Below the pieces are notes generated by a model. It had not been told where the DNA came from. It saw only the letters and a list, made by a program, of their open reading frames with translations, and searched no databases. Shown piece by piece: positions 1 to 7,411 of a DNA stretch of 28,886 nt (positions are counted from its first letter, which is position 1; each line of letters starts with the position of its first letter). The translations under genes and the position numbers were made by a program. Source of the DNA: a virus. The DNA is taken from IMG/VR virus record IMGVR_UViG_3300010885_020099, positions 1 to 28,886 of that record; one strand, 5' to 3'.

Positions 1-768
1 GGCGACTGGGACGCAATGGTTGGACAGTTCTTTGAGCAGTGGCAACACTCTAAGCACGTTGTACGGTCCTTTAATATTCCCAAGGAATGGCCCAAGTACT
101 GCGGCATTGACTATGGCTACGCTGCCCCTTACGCAGCCGTTTGGCTTGCTATTGATAACGATAGCCGGGTTTGGGTCTATAGAGAAATCTATGCTACCAA
201 TGTTCAAGCAGAAGACCAAGCCCGTTTAATTTTGGAAGCCGAACATAACGCTGGCGAGCCAGAAGTAATCCGAGTCGCTGACCCCTCTATGTGGGGGCAT
301 CGCGGCACACCGCTAACCATTGCTGACATTTATGGTCAGGAAGGTTGCGGCCTTATTCAGGCGGACAACGACCGAATTAACGGTTGGTCTCGCCTGCACT
401 ACTACCTCAATGATGGCCCCGCTTGCGAAATGCACCGGGAAATGGGTTGGAAAACCTGTCCCATGCTTCACGTCTTTGAGGATAAGTGCCCAATGTTTAT
501 TGAAACCATCCCGGCTCTACCTCGCAGCAGCGTGAAGCCTGATGATGCGGAAACAAGAAACGTTGACGACCACATAGCAGACGCTTTACGCTATGTGATT
601 ATGGCAGTTGGCACTTACGCACGTCCTATCATTTACGACACCGAACCCTCCATGCGACAGGGCCTTCCCGACTCCATGAGCGAGGCGGCGGAACCAATCC
701 AATCCGATGAGACATTTACTCTTTGGGGCGGAGATAGATTTGTCGGGGATTTCGGAATTCCCTTCTAA
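1..768 (+). CDS. Terminase large subunit, C-terminal part (5' end cut by window)
   Basis: The frame is open from base 1, so this is the C-terminal 255 residues of a longer protein. It matches the RuvC-like nuclease half of a large terminase, which cuts concatemeric DNA during packaging at the portal. Visible acidic positions fit the nuclease: Asp37 in GIDYG at the first beta-strand, Asp94 in VADPSM, and Asp189/Asp190/Asp194 in DDHIADALRY near the C-terminus. The start GDWDAM is the usual stretch just before the nuclease domain. The ATPase half with Walker motifs lies outside the window. The stop is ten bases before the portal ATG, and the order terminase then portal is standard. An ATG at base 16 is internal and is not the true start. 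Confidence 0.9.
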   Translation, partial: GDWDAMVGQFFEQWQHSKHVVRSFNIPKEWPKYCGIDYGYAAPYAAVWLAIDNDSRVWVYREIYATNVQAEDQARLILEAEHNAGEPEVIRVADPSMWGHRGTPLTIADIYGQEGCGLIQADNDRINGWSRLHYYLNDGPACEMHREMGWKTCPMLHVFEDKCPMFIETIPALPRSSVKPDDAETRNVDDHIADALRYVIMAVGTYARPIIYDTEPSMRQGLPDSMSEAAEPIQSDETFTLWGGDRFVGDFGIPF

Positions 769-778
769 GGAAGAACGC

Positions 779-2347
779 ATGGCTATTACTTCATTCAGAA
801 GGGAACTCGCTGAGGCTTATACTCAGCCCACTGCCGTGGATGAGGCCAAGCAGCCCTCGCAAAAGAGGTCTGGTTACGCCGTAGGTATCCCGATTGGTGG
901 TAGCACCGAGATTAACCCCGGAATGAACGTTTCCGGTGGCAGTCTTGACCGTGAAACCTTCATGCGTCAACTGCTTCAGGCGTACCTTGCCTGTCCTTGG
1001 TCTTCCGCAGCCATTGACGTTATTGCTCGTACATGCACCGCTGGTGGCGTAGATGTTGTTTACGACACGGTTGCCTATGGCGATTCGGCTATGCCCGACG
1101 CTCCCGCCGAGGTAATCAAAGTTCAGCAACTGCTGAAGTATGTCAATCCACATGATGACATTCGCCAATTGATGCGTAATGTTATGACTGACTTGCTTAT
1201 TTTTGGTGATTCATTTACTGAGGTTGTTCATGTTATGGGCGAACCCGTAGCGCTTTACCCACTTGACCCCGCAACCATCACCATTCTTTCTGATGAGCAT
1301 GGAATGATTAAGGGTTACGCACAAAAGACTGAAACCAACCGCAGGGCTAAGTTTAAGCCCAATGAGGTTATTCACATTAAGTTTGATGCCCCCGGCAACG
1401 GCTTGTATGGAGTTTCCCCCACGCAGAAGAACATTCTGCCCATTACTTCTTGGCTGTTTACCGCTGCTCTCGTTAAAGAGACGATGAAGCGTGGTGACCC
1501 GCTTCGTGCCCACGTTGACTGGCCTCTAGCGCTCCCCGAGAGTGAAATGAAGCGCCTCCAACAGCAATACGCTATTCGTAACCTCGGTGCCCGTAACATT
1601 GGTAATCTTTTTGAGACCAAAGGTGGCGCTCAGGTTAATGAAATGGGCACCAACCAGATTTCCAACTGGCTCAACACGCTTCAGCAGCGTCGTGACGAGA
1701 TTCTTTCAGGCTATGGCGTACCACCTTCCAAGGTTGGCGTTATTGAGGCCGGTAACCTCGGTGGCGGTACTGGTACCGCACAAGACAAGACTTTTCGAGT
1801 CAACACTTGTGGCCCAATTCAAGAGATTGTGTTGGAAAAGTTTTCTTTTGCCCTGCTTAACCAATGTTTTGGTGTCACAGACTGGTACCTCAAGTTTGGC
1901 GTAGTTGACTGGCGAGACGACGAAGTTATCGAGCAAATCCGTGACCAGCGCATTCGCAATGGTTCTTGGACTCTTAACAAGGCCCGTGCCGACATTGGCG
2001 AACCTCCGGTTCCCGGTGGCGATGACGCCATCTTGGTTGACCGTCAAAACATGGTTCTATGGGCTGACCTTAGCGACCTGTCCGCAGCCAACCTTGCTGC
2101 TGTTCAAATGGGCGCTGAACCCAAGAATGCTGTACAGATGGGCAATACTGCTCCATCCAGCACTCCAACGACCAAGCAGGCTCCACCCATCTTGGGTGCC
2201 CCTCAGGCTCCTAAGGGCTCTGAGTCGGCTCCTAGGGGCCCCGTAGAGGAATCAAACGCATTGGGTGCTTCATGGCGCATTGCTTATCAGAAGCGCCGTA
2301 AGCAGGTTCTAAAAGACCTGCCCCACTTGGAGGATGACAATGCCTGA
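779..2347 (+). CDS. Portal protein
   Basis: This 522-residue protein resembles HK97-type (PF04860-like) portals, which form the dodecameric ring at one capsid vertex for DNA entry and tail attachment. Typical stretches are DLLIFGDSFTEV (about 138-149), PNEVIHIKF followed by GLYGVSP, and the crown/stem region with GYGVPPSKVG (about 311-320). The last 90 or so residues are rich in Pro, Ala, Gln and Thr and look disordered. I chose the ATG at 779 because an AAGGAAG ribosome site at 767-773 precedes it. The frame is open upstream to an ATG at 707, but that overlaps terminase and adds residues that do not look like a portal N-terminus. The stop overlaps the next small ORF by eight bases. Confidence 0.88.
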   Translation: MAITSFRRELAEAYTQPTAVDEAKQPSQKRSGYAVGIPIGGSTEINPGMNVSGGSLDRETFMRQLLQAYLACPWSSAAIDVIARTCTAGGVDVVYDTVAYGDSAMPDAPAEVIKVQQLLKYVNPHDDIRQLMRNVMTDLLIFGDSFTEVVHVMGEPVALYPLDPATITILSDEHGMIKGYAQKTETNRRAKFKPNEVIHIKFDAPGNGLYGVSPTQKNILPITSWLFTAALVKETMKRGDPLRAHVDWPLALPESEMKRLQQQYAIRNLGARNIGNLFETKGGAQVNEMGTNQISNWLNTLQQRRDEILSGYGVPPSKVGVIEAGNLGGGTGTAQDKTFRVNTCGPIQEIVLEKFSFALLNQCFGVTDWYLKFGVVDWRDDEVIEQIRDQRIRNGSWTLNKARADIGEPPVPGGDDAILVDRQNMVLWADLSDLSAANLAAVQMGAEPKNAVQMGNTAPSSTPTTKQAPPILGAPQAPKGSESAPRGPVEESNALGASWRIAYQKRRKQVLKDLPHLEDDNA

Positions 2348-2429
2348 TGGTCCGCCGCCTCCTGTAAACGTTTATCAGGGCATGACCGCCGCTAAGGCTG
2401 CCGCTCTGGTTCCCAAGCAAGTCGGCTAA
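2340..2429 (+). CDS. 29-residue small ORF coupled to portal
   Basis: A short ORF starts inside the end of the portal gene (eight-base overlap) and ends in TAATG, sharing one base with the next start. It encodes MPDGPPPPVNVYQGMTAAKA and nine more residues: a proline-rich N-terminus followed by an Ala/Lys-rich stretch. No Shine-Dalgarno sequence of its own is clear. Its exact fit between two genes suggests it is translated by coupling, either as a real peptide or as a leader carrying ribosomes from portal to the basic protein gene. I do not recognise it. It may be only a coupling device. Confidence 0.45.
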   Translation: MPDGPPPPVNVYQGMTAAKAAALVPKQVG

Positions 2430-2965
2430 TGGGCACCAATTCTGCCGTAAGGGCTGCTGCTGCCCGTGCGATGCACGCCAAATATGGCGTTGGGCATCAA
2501 ACCGGCGCTCAGTTAATGGCCGAACGAAGAAATCTGCAAAAGGCTCGTTTAGGTAGAGCCCACTCATACCGCAAACGTGGTAATCGCACCATAAGGTCTT
2601 TACTTATTAAACAGGTTTTGGGCAAAAGGTTGCGAAGCAGCAATCGCTTGATTCAGGCTGAACACAGGCGTGGACAAGCCAACCTTGTTAGAGCGCAACA
2701 TCTTCATTATTTGCAAGTATCCGGCAAACATCCAATCGGTGTGAGGTACATACATGGGCGTAAAAACCCTAAGCAAATTATTCGTAAACCTACCGGCATG
2801 CCAAAGAAATTTCGTTCTGAAATTGCTCCGGGCGGTTATTTAAAGCGCACCAAATGGGGAAGCGCTCGACAGCATCATTACAAGAGTCACATGGTTCAAC
2901 GACACAAGCGATTTCGTGAGGTGAAGAAATGGCGACACAGGGGCAACAAGTACACAGCCAGATAG
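2429..2965 (+). CDS. Highly basic hypothetical protein (178 aa)
   Basis: The protein is dominated by Arg, Lys and His, with very few acidic residues. Examples are MAERRNLQKARLGRAHSYRKRGNRTIR and KSHMVQRHKRFREVKKWRHR, shown in part. It has no membrane segment and no domain I recognise. It starts at TAATG on the preceding small ORF and has no ribosome site of its own. It overlaps the next gene by 37 bases. The position between portal and capsid protease is where many phages encode minor head or internal virion proteins, so a DNA- or RNA-binding head component is possible. That is inference from charge and position only. Codon use resembles its neighbours, which supports real coding. Confidence 0.6.
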   Translation: MGTNSAVRAAAARAMHAKYGVGHQTGAQLMAERRNLQKARLGRAHSYRKRGNRTIRSLLIKQVLGKRLRSSNRLIQAEHRRGQANLVRAQHLHYLQVSGKHPIGVRYIHGRKNPKQIIRKPTGMPKKFRSEIAPGGYLKRTKWGSARQHHYKSHMVQRHKRFREVKKWRHRGNKYTAR

Positions 2966-3153
2966 CCACTTATGCCCGTTCAGCGTTTGCTATTGGGTAT
3001 GCCAAGCATACGGATGTGGTTACCGACGATGCAAAGGTTCTTTGCATGTCTGCCATCAACTATGCCATTGAAAACGCTGAAAGTGAATTTGTAATGTCTA
3101 TTGTTGAAGCAATGGGAGAAAAGGCCGGAGAACTATGCACTACGCAGGAATAA
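2929..3153 (+). CDS. Hypothetical protein (74 aa)
   Basis: This small, mostly helical protein is of unknown function. The ATG at 2929 lies inside the end of the basic-protein gene and has a convincing ribosome site just upstream (GAGGTGAAG, about 2918-2926). The sequence is rich in Ala, Ile, Val and Glu, for example YAKHTDVVTDDAKVLCMSAI and FVMSIVEAMGEKAGEL, and is probably soluble. Two Cys residues are far apart and form no metal motif. The gene overlaps the next microprotein ORF by 19 bases. It may be a minor head-assembly factor by position, but nothing in the sequence proves this. Confidence 0.65.
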   Translation: MATQGQQVHSQIATYARSAFAIGYAKHTDVVTDDAKVLCMSAINYAIENAESEFVMSIVEAMGEKAGELCTTQE

Positions 3154-3218
3154 GTTTTCTCTTAGGCATTGCCGCCTTGGTTTACATTGTTTTTATTTCT
3201 TTGGACAAAAATAGTTAA
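3135..3218 (+). CDS. 27-residue single-span membrane microprotein
   Basis: The encoded peptide is MHYAGISFLLGIAALVYIVF followed by ISLDKNS: one hydrophobic span of about 18 residues and a short polar tail. The ATG at 3135 has a GGAG ribosome site at 3127-3130 (CCGGAGAACT before ATG). The stop TAA at 3216-3218 directly abuts the ATG of the protease gene at 3219 with no spacer. Ribosome site, in-frame packing and clear membrane character together suggest a real gene. Function is unknown. It could be a small lysis or membrane-targeting peptide, or could serve mainly to couple translation into the protease gene, which has only a weak ribosome site. Confidence 0.55.
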   Translation: MHYAGISFLLGIAALVYIVFISLDKNS

Positions 3219-5693
3219 ATGTCTTCTGAAGGATTTTCCCCGCCTACGTCGGTACGCCACAACGCTGCCCGCTCATTGGAACTTCGTAGGAAACATCATC
3301 GTGGTATGACAATGGTTGGCGTGGCTCGTGCCCGTGACCTGTCAAACGGTAAAAACATCTCGGCGGACACTATTCGCCGGATGCACTCATATTTCGCACG
3401 TCACGAAGTGGATAAAAAGGGTAAAGACTGGGCTAACCAGTCTAACCCTTCTGCCGGATACATTGCTTGGCTTGGTTGGGGTGGAGACTCTGGCCGCTCT
3501 TGGGTGAACGGCATTATCCGCAAACTTGACTCTAAGAGTACTCAGGAAAGCGTTGTAACAATGTCTTCTAATTCAACTCGTGCCGCTGTAGTCCGAGGAA
3601 CCTTCCTTCGTCCCGGCCTTTCTAAGAACAATCGCCTCTACACCAAGGAAAATATTGGTAAGGCAGTTGCCCGGATGCAAAGCAAGATTTCTTCTGGCTC
3701 TGGTCTCCCCATCACAATGGCTACTAGCCACCGTGCCGCTTACGACGATGATGCAACCTCCACAGTTGGTCGCATTACTCACGTTTCTATGCTTCCTGAT
3801 GGCTCAGCCCAGTTTGAGGCTGATATTGCCAATACCGCCGCTGGTCGTGACGTTGCCAACCTTGCCGTTGGTAAGTTCATTAAGGGCATCTCCATTCGTG
3901 GGGAATGGGCTGGCGAAATGAAGACAGTAGACCACGAAGGCGCAGAGGCTATGACTGCTGATGACCTTGAAGTTTATGGTATTGACTTTACTCATCGCCC
4001 CGGCGTTGAGGGTGCTGAAATTGAATTGGCCCGACTCATGGAGTCCGCTGGTTCCAGCAACATGATTTTTGAGTCCGTAGATGACGCCGAAATTATGGAA
4101 GCCGAAGATTTGGCTACCATTTTACGTCACGACAAAGGACATGACGATTGGCACAAGGCCAATGGCGATAAGCCCTGCAAAGACGAGGCTGAATGCAGGG
4201 CAATGGCCGCAAAGTATCAGCAACGTAAAATGGATGCTCAAAACTTTAAGCCTCCCGTCAAGGCCGAGGACGTTCTTTCCGTAGAGTCTGACGCAACCTC
4301 AATGGATAAGGTTGCCGAGGCTCTTACCGCTATTAACCACGCCGTAGGCGAGGCTCTGGACACGTTAGAGGCCGACAAGGCTCCTTATGGTGCAGTTGCT
4401 TATGCTGACCCCGGCTACCAGTCCGACAAGAAGAAGCGATACCCGATTGACACTGAGAAGCACGTTCGTGCCGCTTGGTCATACATCAATCAGGCTGACA
4501 ACGCATCTCAGTACTCTCCAGCGCAGGTGCGCCGGATTAAGTCCAAGATTAAGTCTGCTGCTTCTAAGTTCGGCATCAACATCAAGGAGGAGCAGGAAAT
4601 GCTCGCCAAGGAAATTCAAGATGTTCTTGAGGCTTACGCTTCTACCACCATTGACAACGGTGCAGCAACTATCAGCATCGGTGGATACACCGACGACGCT
4701 GGTAAGTTGGCCGCTGTTGCTAACAGGCTCGCTACGGCAGCCGTGGTGGCACTAAACGCTGTTGACCCCGATGGAGATGGTGACATTTACCTCACCATGC
4801 CTGATGGGACCAGCGACAGTTCTGGCTCTGACTTCCACGACCCCGAGGGGGATGACGAGGAGGGTGAGGAGACAGACGACAACAACATGGAAAGCGAATG
4901 TCACGAATGTGGCGGAATGCTTCCTGAGGGCGCTGGCTTTTGTCCCGGCTGTGGTTGCATGACCCTGCCAACAAATGTAGCGATTCCTAGTTGCAATCAA
5001 TGTGGCGCCGAGACCCCAGAAAGCGCCATGTATTGCCCCACTTGCGGGCACCCAGTACCACAGGCTGAATCGGACGATTCTGCCCTAGACACGAAGGAGG
5101 CCCTAGTGGCTGACGACCAGACCCCCGTTGAGGCTTCAGCGGACGAGTCAGGGCAGGAAATTGTTGCTGCCCCGGCCCGCACGCTTACCGACGCGGACAT
5201 TTCGGCTCTTGCATCCGTTTTTGCGGCTGCATTGAAGCCAATCGAGAGTGCCCCTGAGGCAGAGGAGACCCCTGAGGTTGCTCCTGAGGAAGCCCCTGAG
5301 GCTCCCGCAGAAGAGACCCCCGAGGTTGCTCCCGAGGCTGAAGAAGCACATGAGACCACTCAGGAGACTGTTGTGACCGAGAACAATGTTACCTTTACCG
5401 CTGAGCAGGTTGCCCAGATGGTTTCAGAGGCTGCCACCAAGGCCGCTACTGAGGCTGTTGAAGCCGCCCGCACCGCTGCCGTTGAGTCCTACAGGACTGG
5501 CGAGGGATTCCGCAAGGGATACACCTCATCTTCCACTGGCTCTGACCTCAGTGACCTCAGTGAATCAGACGAACTCGACCCCCGCATGCTTGCGGAGATG
5601 AATAGTAGTGACTTCCGCAAGGTTCAGTCCGCTGTTTGGGGCGAGACCCCGTTTTTCAAGAACAAGTTCGCTCAGGCTGAGCGCGGCTTCTAA
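3219..5693 (+). CDS. Capsid maturation protease fused to zinc ribbons and scaffold-like C-terminus
   Basis: This 824-residue multidomain head-assembly protein begins with a phage module (about 28-104) with VGVARARDLSNGKNIS, YFARHEVDK and YIAWLGWGGD, often seen on phage capsid proteases. Residues 122-270 resemble herpes-fold prohead proteases: NNRLY, candidate catalytic His171 in ATSHRAA and candidate Ser225 in KGISIRGEW. Residues 389-453 form a Lys/Tyr-rich helical module (DUF6582-like) with YPIDTEKHVRAAWSYI. An acidic stretch (about 540-557) leads into two CxxC-x10-CxxC zinc ribbons (Cys561/564/575/578 and Cys592/595/606/609). Then comes a Glu/Pro/Ala-rich linker with EETPEVAPE twice (682-690, 698-706) and an Ala/Glu helical, scaffold-like end. 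Proteases of this class normally self-cleave and digest the scaffold inside the prohead. Two internal in-frame starts are possible and are listed separately. The protease call is firm; the domain borders are approximate. Confidence 0.82.
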   Translation: MSSEGFSPPTSVRHNAARSLELRRKHHRGMTMVGVARARDLSNGKNISADTIRRMHSYFARHEVDKKGKDWANQSNPSAGYIAWLGWGGDSGRSWVNGIIRKLDSKSTQESVVTMSSNSTRAAVVRGTFLRPGLSKNNRLYTKENIGKAVARMQSKISSGSGLPITMATSHRAAYDDDATSTVGRITHVSMLPDGSAQFEADIANTAAGRDVANLAVGKFIKGISIRGEWAGEMKTVDHEGAEAMTADDLEVYGIDFTHRPGVEGAEIELARLMESAGSSNMIFESVDDAEIMEAEDLATILRHDKGHDDWHKANGDKPCKDEAECRAMAAKYQQRKMDAQNFKPPVKAEDVLSVESDATSMDKVAEALTAINHAVGEALDTLEADKAPYGAVAYADPGYQSDKKKRYPIDTEKHVRAAWSYINQADNASQYSPAQVRRIKSKIKSAASKFGINIKEEQEMLAKEIQDVLEAYASTTIDNGAATISIGGYTDDAGKLAAVANRLATAAVVALNAVDPDGDGDIYLTMPDGTSDSSGSDFHDPEGDDEEGEETDDNNMESECHECGGMLPEGAGFCPGCGCMTLPTNVAIPSCNQCGAETPESAMYCPTCGHPVPQAESDDSALDTKEALVADDQTPVEASADESGQEIVAAPARTLTDADISALASVFAAALKPIESAPEAEETPEVAPEEAPEAPAEETPEVAPEAEEAHETTQETVVTENNVTFTAEQVAQMVSEAATKAATEAVEAARTAAVESYRTGEGFRKGYTSSSTGSDLSDLSESDELDPRMLAEMNSSDFRKVQSAVWGETPFFKNKFAQAERGF
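4584..4601 (+). promoter_or_regulatory. Possible internal translation start (M461) in the protease/scaffold gene
   Basis: A complete AAGGAGG Shine-Dalgarno sequence at 4584-4590 lies eight bases before an in-frame ATG at 4599. Initiation here would give a 364-residue protein lacking the protease domain but keeping the acidic stretch, zinc ribbons and scaffold-like end. The start falls at a domain border, just after the DUF6582-like module, which favours function. The Lys-Glu-Glu codons themselves spell AAGGAGGAG, so chance is a real alternative. Confidence 0.5.
5094..5108 (+). promoter_or_regulatory. Possible internal translation start (V630, GTG) for a scaffold-only product
   Basis: AAGGAGG at 5094-5100 is followed after five bases by an in-frame GTG at 5106. 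Initiation would give a 195-residue protein containing only the Glu/Pro/Ala linker and the helical C-terminus, a typical scaffold size and composition. It falls just after the second zinc ribbon. Nested protease/scaffold genes are known, for example lambda C and Nu3. Lys-Glu-Ala codons could create the motif by chance. Confidence 0.5.
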
Positions 5694-5727
5694 CCCTACC
5701 CCTACCAAGAAATAAGGAGATGCCATT

Positions 5728-7293
5728 ATGGCTACTGACCTTGAAGAGGCTTTGGCTCTTACCGCGGCTGGCGCTGCGGCACTTGTCCAAAAGCACATTG
5801 ACCCTACGCTGCTTGAATACCAGCGCCGCTACGCACCGGTTGTGCGCGCCCTTCCTTCTGTGAAGTGGGGAAGCACGGTGTACTACTTCAACAAGCGCAC
5901 CACGCTTCCTTCTGGTGGTTTCGTAACTGACGGTGGCGCTCGCCCCATCAGCACGTCGAACTACAACCAAGAAAACTTCCAGATTCGCTTGCTCCAGAGT
6001 GTTGGCGCAGTGACTGGTTACTCACAGGCTGTTACGGCTGACCTTATCGGTGACCTCCGTGCCCGTGAAATTGAAGGCGCTGCTCGCGGCCTTTACTGGG
6101 ACCTTGAGGCTGCCCTTATGTGGGGTGCCGAGGCTCCTACGCAGCAAGGTGCTTACCCACAGTTCGACGGACTTGACGTTATCTGCTCGCAGTTCTCGTC
6201 AACCGCTTACAGCACTTCTTCCACCAACATCAACCCCGGTGTCGGCGGCGGAACCATTGACAACTACGGCGGCGGCTCTACTTGGGGCGCCCCCAACTTC
6301 AACCCTTGGCTTGATGGCAAGGACCAGAACGCTCTTGACTTCGGTGGCAATAACCTGTCGCTCGGTGGTCTTGACCTTCTGATTGACCTTGTTGAGTCGA
6401 ATGTTGCTGAGCCCGTTGAGAACTCCGAGTGGATGTTCCTCATGTCGCCTAACGCTAACTCACGCCTTTCCCAGTTGCTCGTTAACCAGCAGCGTTTCGT
6501 GGACAAGGTTGAGATTGCTCCCGGCCTCATCGTAGGTACCTACCGTGGTGTTCCAATTGTGAAGACTTCGTTCCTTGCTCCTCGCACCAACAAGATGGTT
6601 CTTACCTCAGCAACTGGTTCACAGGCCGGTGGCGCCCTTTCATCTGGTACTTTCAAGTACAAGGTTTCGGCTGTTATTGCTCGTTACGGTGAAATTCAGG
6701 CTTCGATTGAATCCACTGCTACCGTTGGTGGTTCAGTTACTGCTGGCTCGGTTGCTCTCGTCATCGTTCCCCCCACGGGTCCCGATGGTGGTTCGGCTAC
6801 GCACTACAAGGTATACCGCACCGCCCTTAATGGTCTCACCAACACTGAGACTCTTATCGGCATGGTTGACGCTACCTACCTTGACAGCGCTGGCACTGTT
6901 CGTACCACGTCAATCATTACTGACACTGGTGGCGCCCTTGTGCCTAACGATGGAACTAACGCCATCGCCTCGGCCCCAAGCACCTACTACTACGGAAATG
7001 CCAACCTGAAGCCTTTGGGCGCCAGTGGCGAATCCAACATCTACCTCATGTCGCGTGACCCGAACTACATCGTTCGTCCTTACGTCCGTGAGATGCAGCC
7101 TGTTAACGTTTACCCGACCACTTCATCGCCTGACAGCCTCCCGTTTGCATTCGTTGCAGACACCACGCTGGCTGTTCGCGGTGCCAAGTACATTGGTCGC
7201 CTTGCAAACGTCGCTACTGCGCTGGACTCAACTGCTGGTAATGGGATTCTCCCAACCAACAGCAGTTACACTCCTAACTTCATTGTTGACTAA
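5728..7293 (+). CDS. Major capsid protein
   Basis: This 521-residue protein follows the protease/scaffold gene and has a strong ribosome site (AAGGAG, about 5714-5719). The N-terminal half looks like an HK97-fold capsid subunit: a helical N-terminal arm, then a stretch with STVYYFNKRTTLPSGGFVTD, a long helix with DLRAREIEGAARGLYWDLEAA, and WMFLMSPNANSRLSQLLV. Residues from about 288 to 415 look different: a Gly/Thr/Ser-rich beta segment with FKYKVSAVIARYGEIQAS and ATHYKVYRTA, like an Ig or FN3 fold, inserted before the C-terminal capsid region (NIYLMSRDPNYIVRPYVREM, about 435-454). Codon choice is strongly C-ending (AAC, GAC, TTC, CGC), as expected for the most abundant virion protein. The capsid call is secure by position and sequence; the insertion fold is inferred. 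Confidence 0.88.
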   Translation: MATDLEEALALTAAGAAALVQKHIDPTLLEYQRRYAPVVRALPSVKWGSTVYYFNKRTTLPSGGFVTDGGARPISTSNYNQENFQIRLLQSVGAVTGYSQAVTADLIGDLRAREIEGAARGLYWDLEAALMWGAEAPTQQGAYPQFDGLDVICSQFSSTAYSTSSTNINPGVGGGTIDNYGGGSTWGAPNFNPWLDGKDQNALDFGGNNLSLGGLDLLIDLVESNVAEPVENSEWMFLMSPNANSRLSQLLVNQQRFVDKVEIAPGLIVGTYRGVPIVKTSFLAPRTNKMVLTSATGSQAGGALSSGTFKYKVSAVIARYGEIQASIESTATVGGSVTAGSVALVIVPPTGPDGGSATHYKVYRTALNGLTNTETLIGMVDATYLDSAGTVRTTSIITDTGGALVPNDGTNAIASAPSTYYYGNANLKPLGASGESNIYLMSRDPNYIVRPYVREMQPVNVYPTTSSPDSLPFAFVADTTLAVRGAKYIGRLANVATALDSTAGNGILPTNSSYTPNFIVD

Positions 7294-7334
7294 CAACAAT
7301 AGTTAGTAAGTAGTAAGTAGTACATTCTAGGAAA

Positions 7335-7376
7335 GCGGCGGGGGTGGTCCCCTCGTTCCTCCCCCACTCCCGCCGC
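7335..7376 (+). terminator. GC-rich hairpin after the major capsid gene
   Basis: Bases 7335-7347 pair with 7364-7376 to give a 13-bp stem with one G-T wobble and a 16-base C/T-rich loop. It lies in the 118-bp gap between the capsid gene and the next ORF, the largest gap in the first 12 kb. No T-run follows, so it is not a classic rho-independent terminator. It may be an RNA stability element or a partial terminator that keeps capsid transcript in excess. The rest of the gap holds only a short degenerate TAGTAAG repeat (about 7303-7320) and the next ribosome site. Confidence 0.5.
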
Positions 7377-7411
7377 CCCTAGTACTTCCCTCCCCCCTTG
7401 AAGGATTTTCT

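Noticed and set aside
707-778. Upstream in-frame ATG extending the portal by 24 residues
   Set aside because: It lies within terminase and lacks a ribosome site; ATG 779 has AAGGAAG.
5262-5336. Direct repeat encoding EETPEVAPE twice
   Set aside because: It is a low-complexity linker repeat, explained by the disordered Glu/Pro/Ala tail.
7303-7320. Short TAGTAAG tandem repeat after the capsid gene
   Set aside because: It is only two to three degenerate copies, too little for a functional claim.
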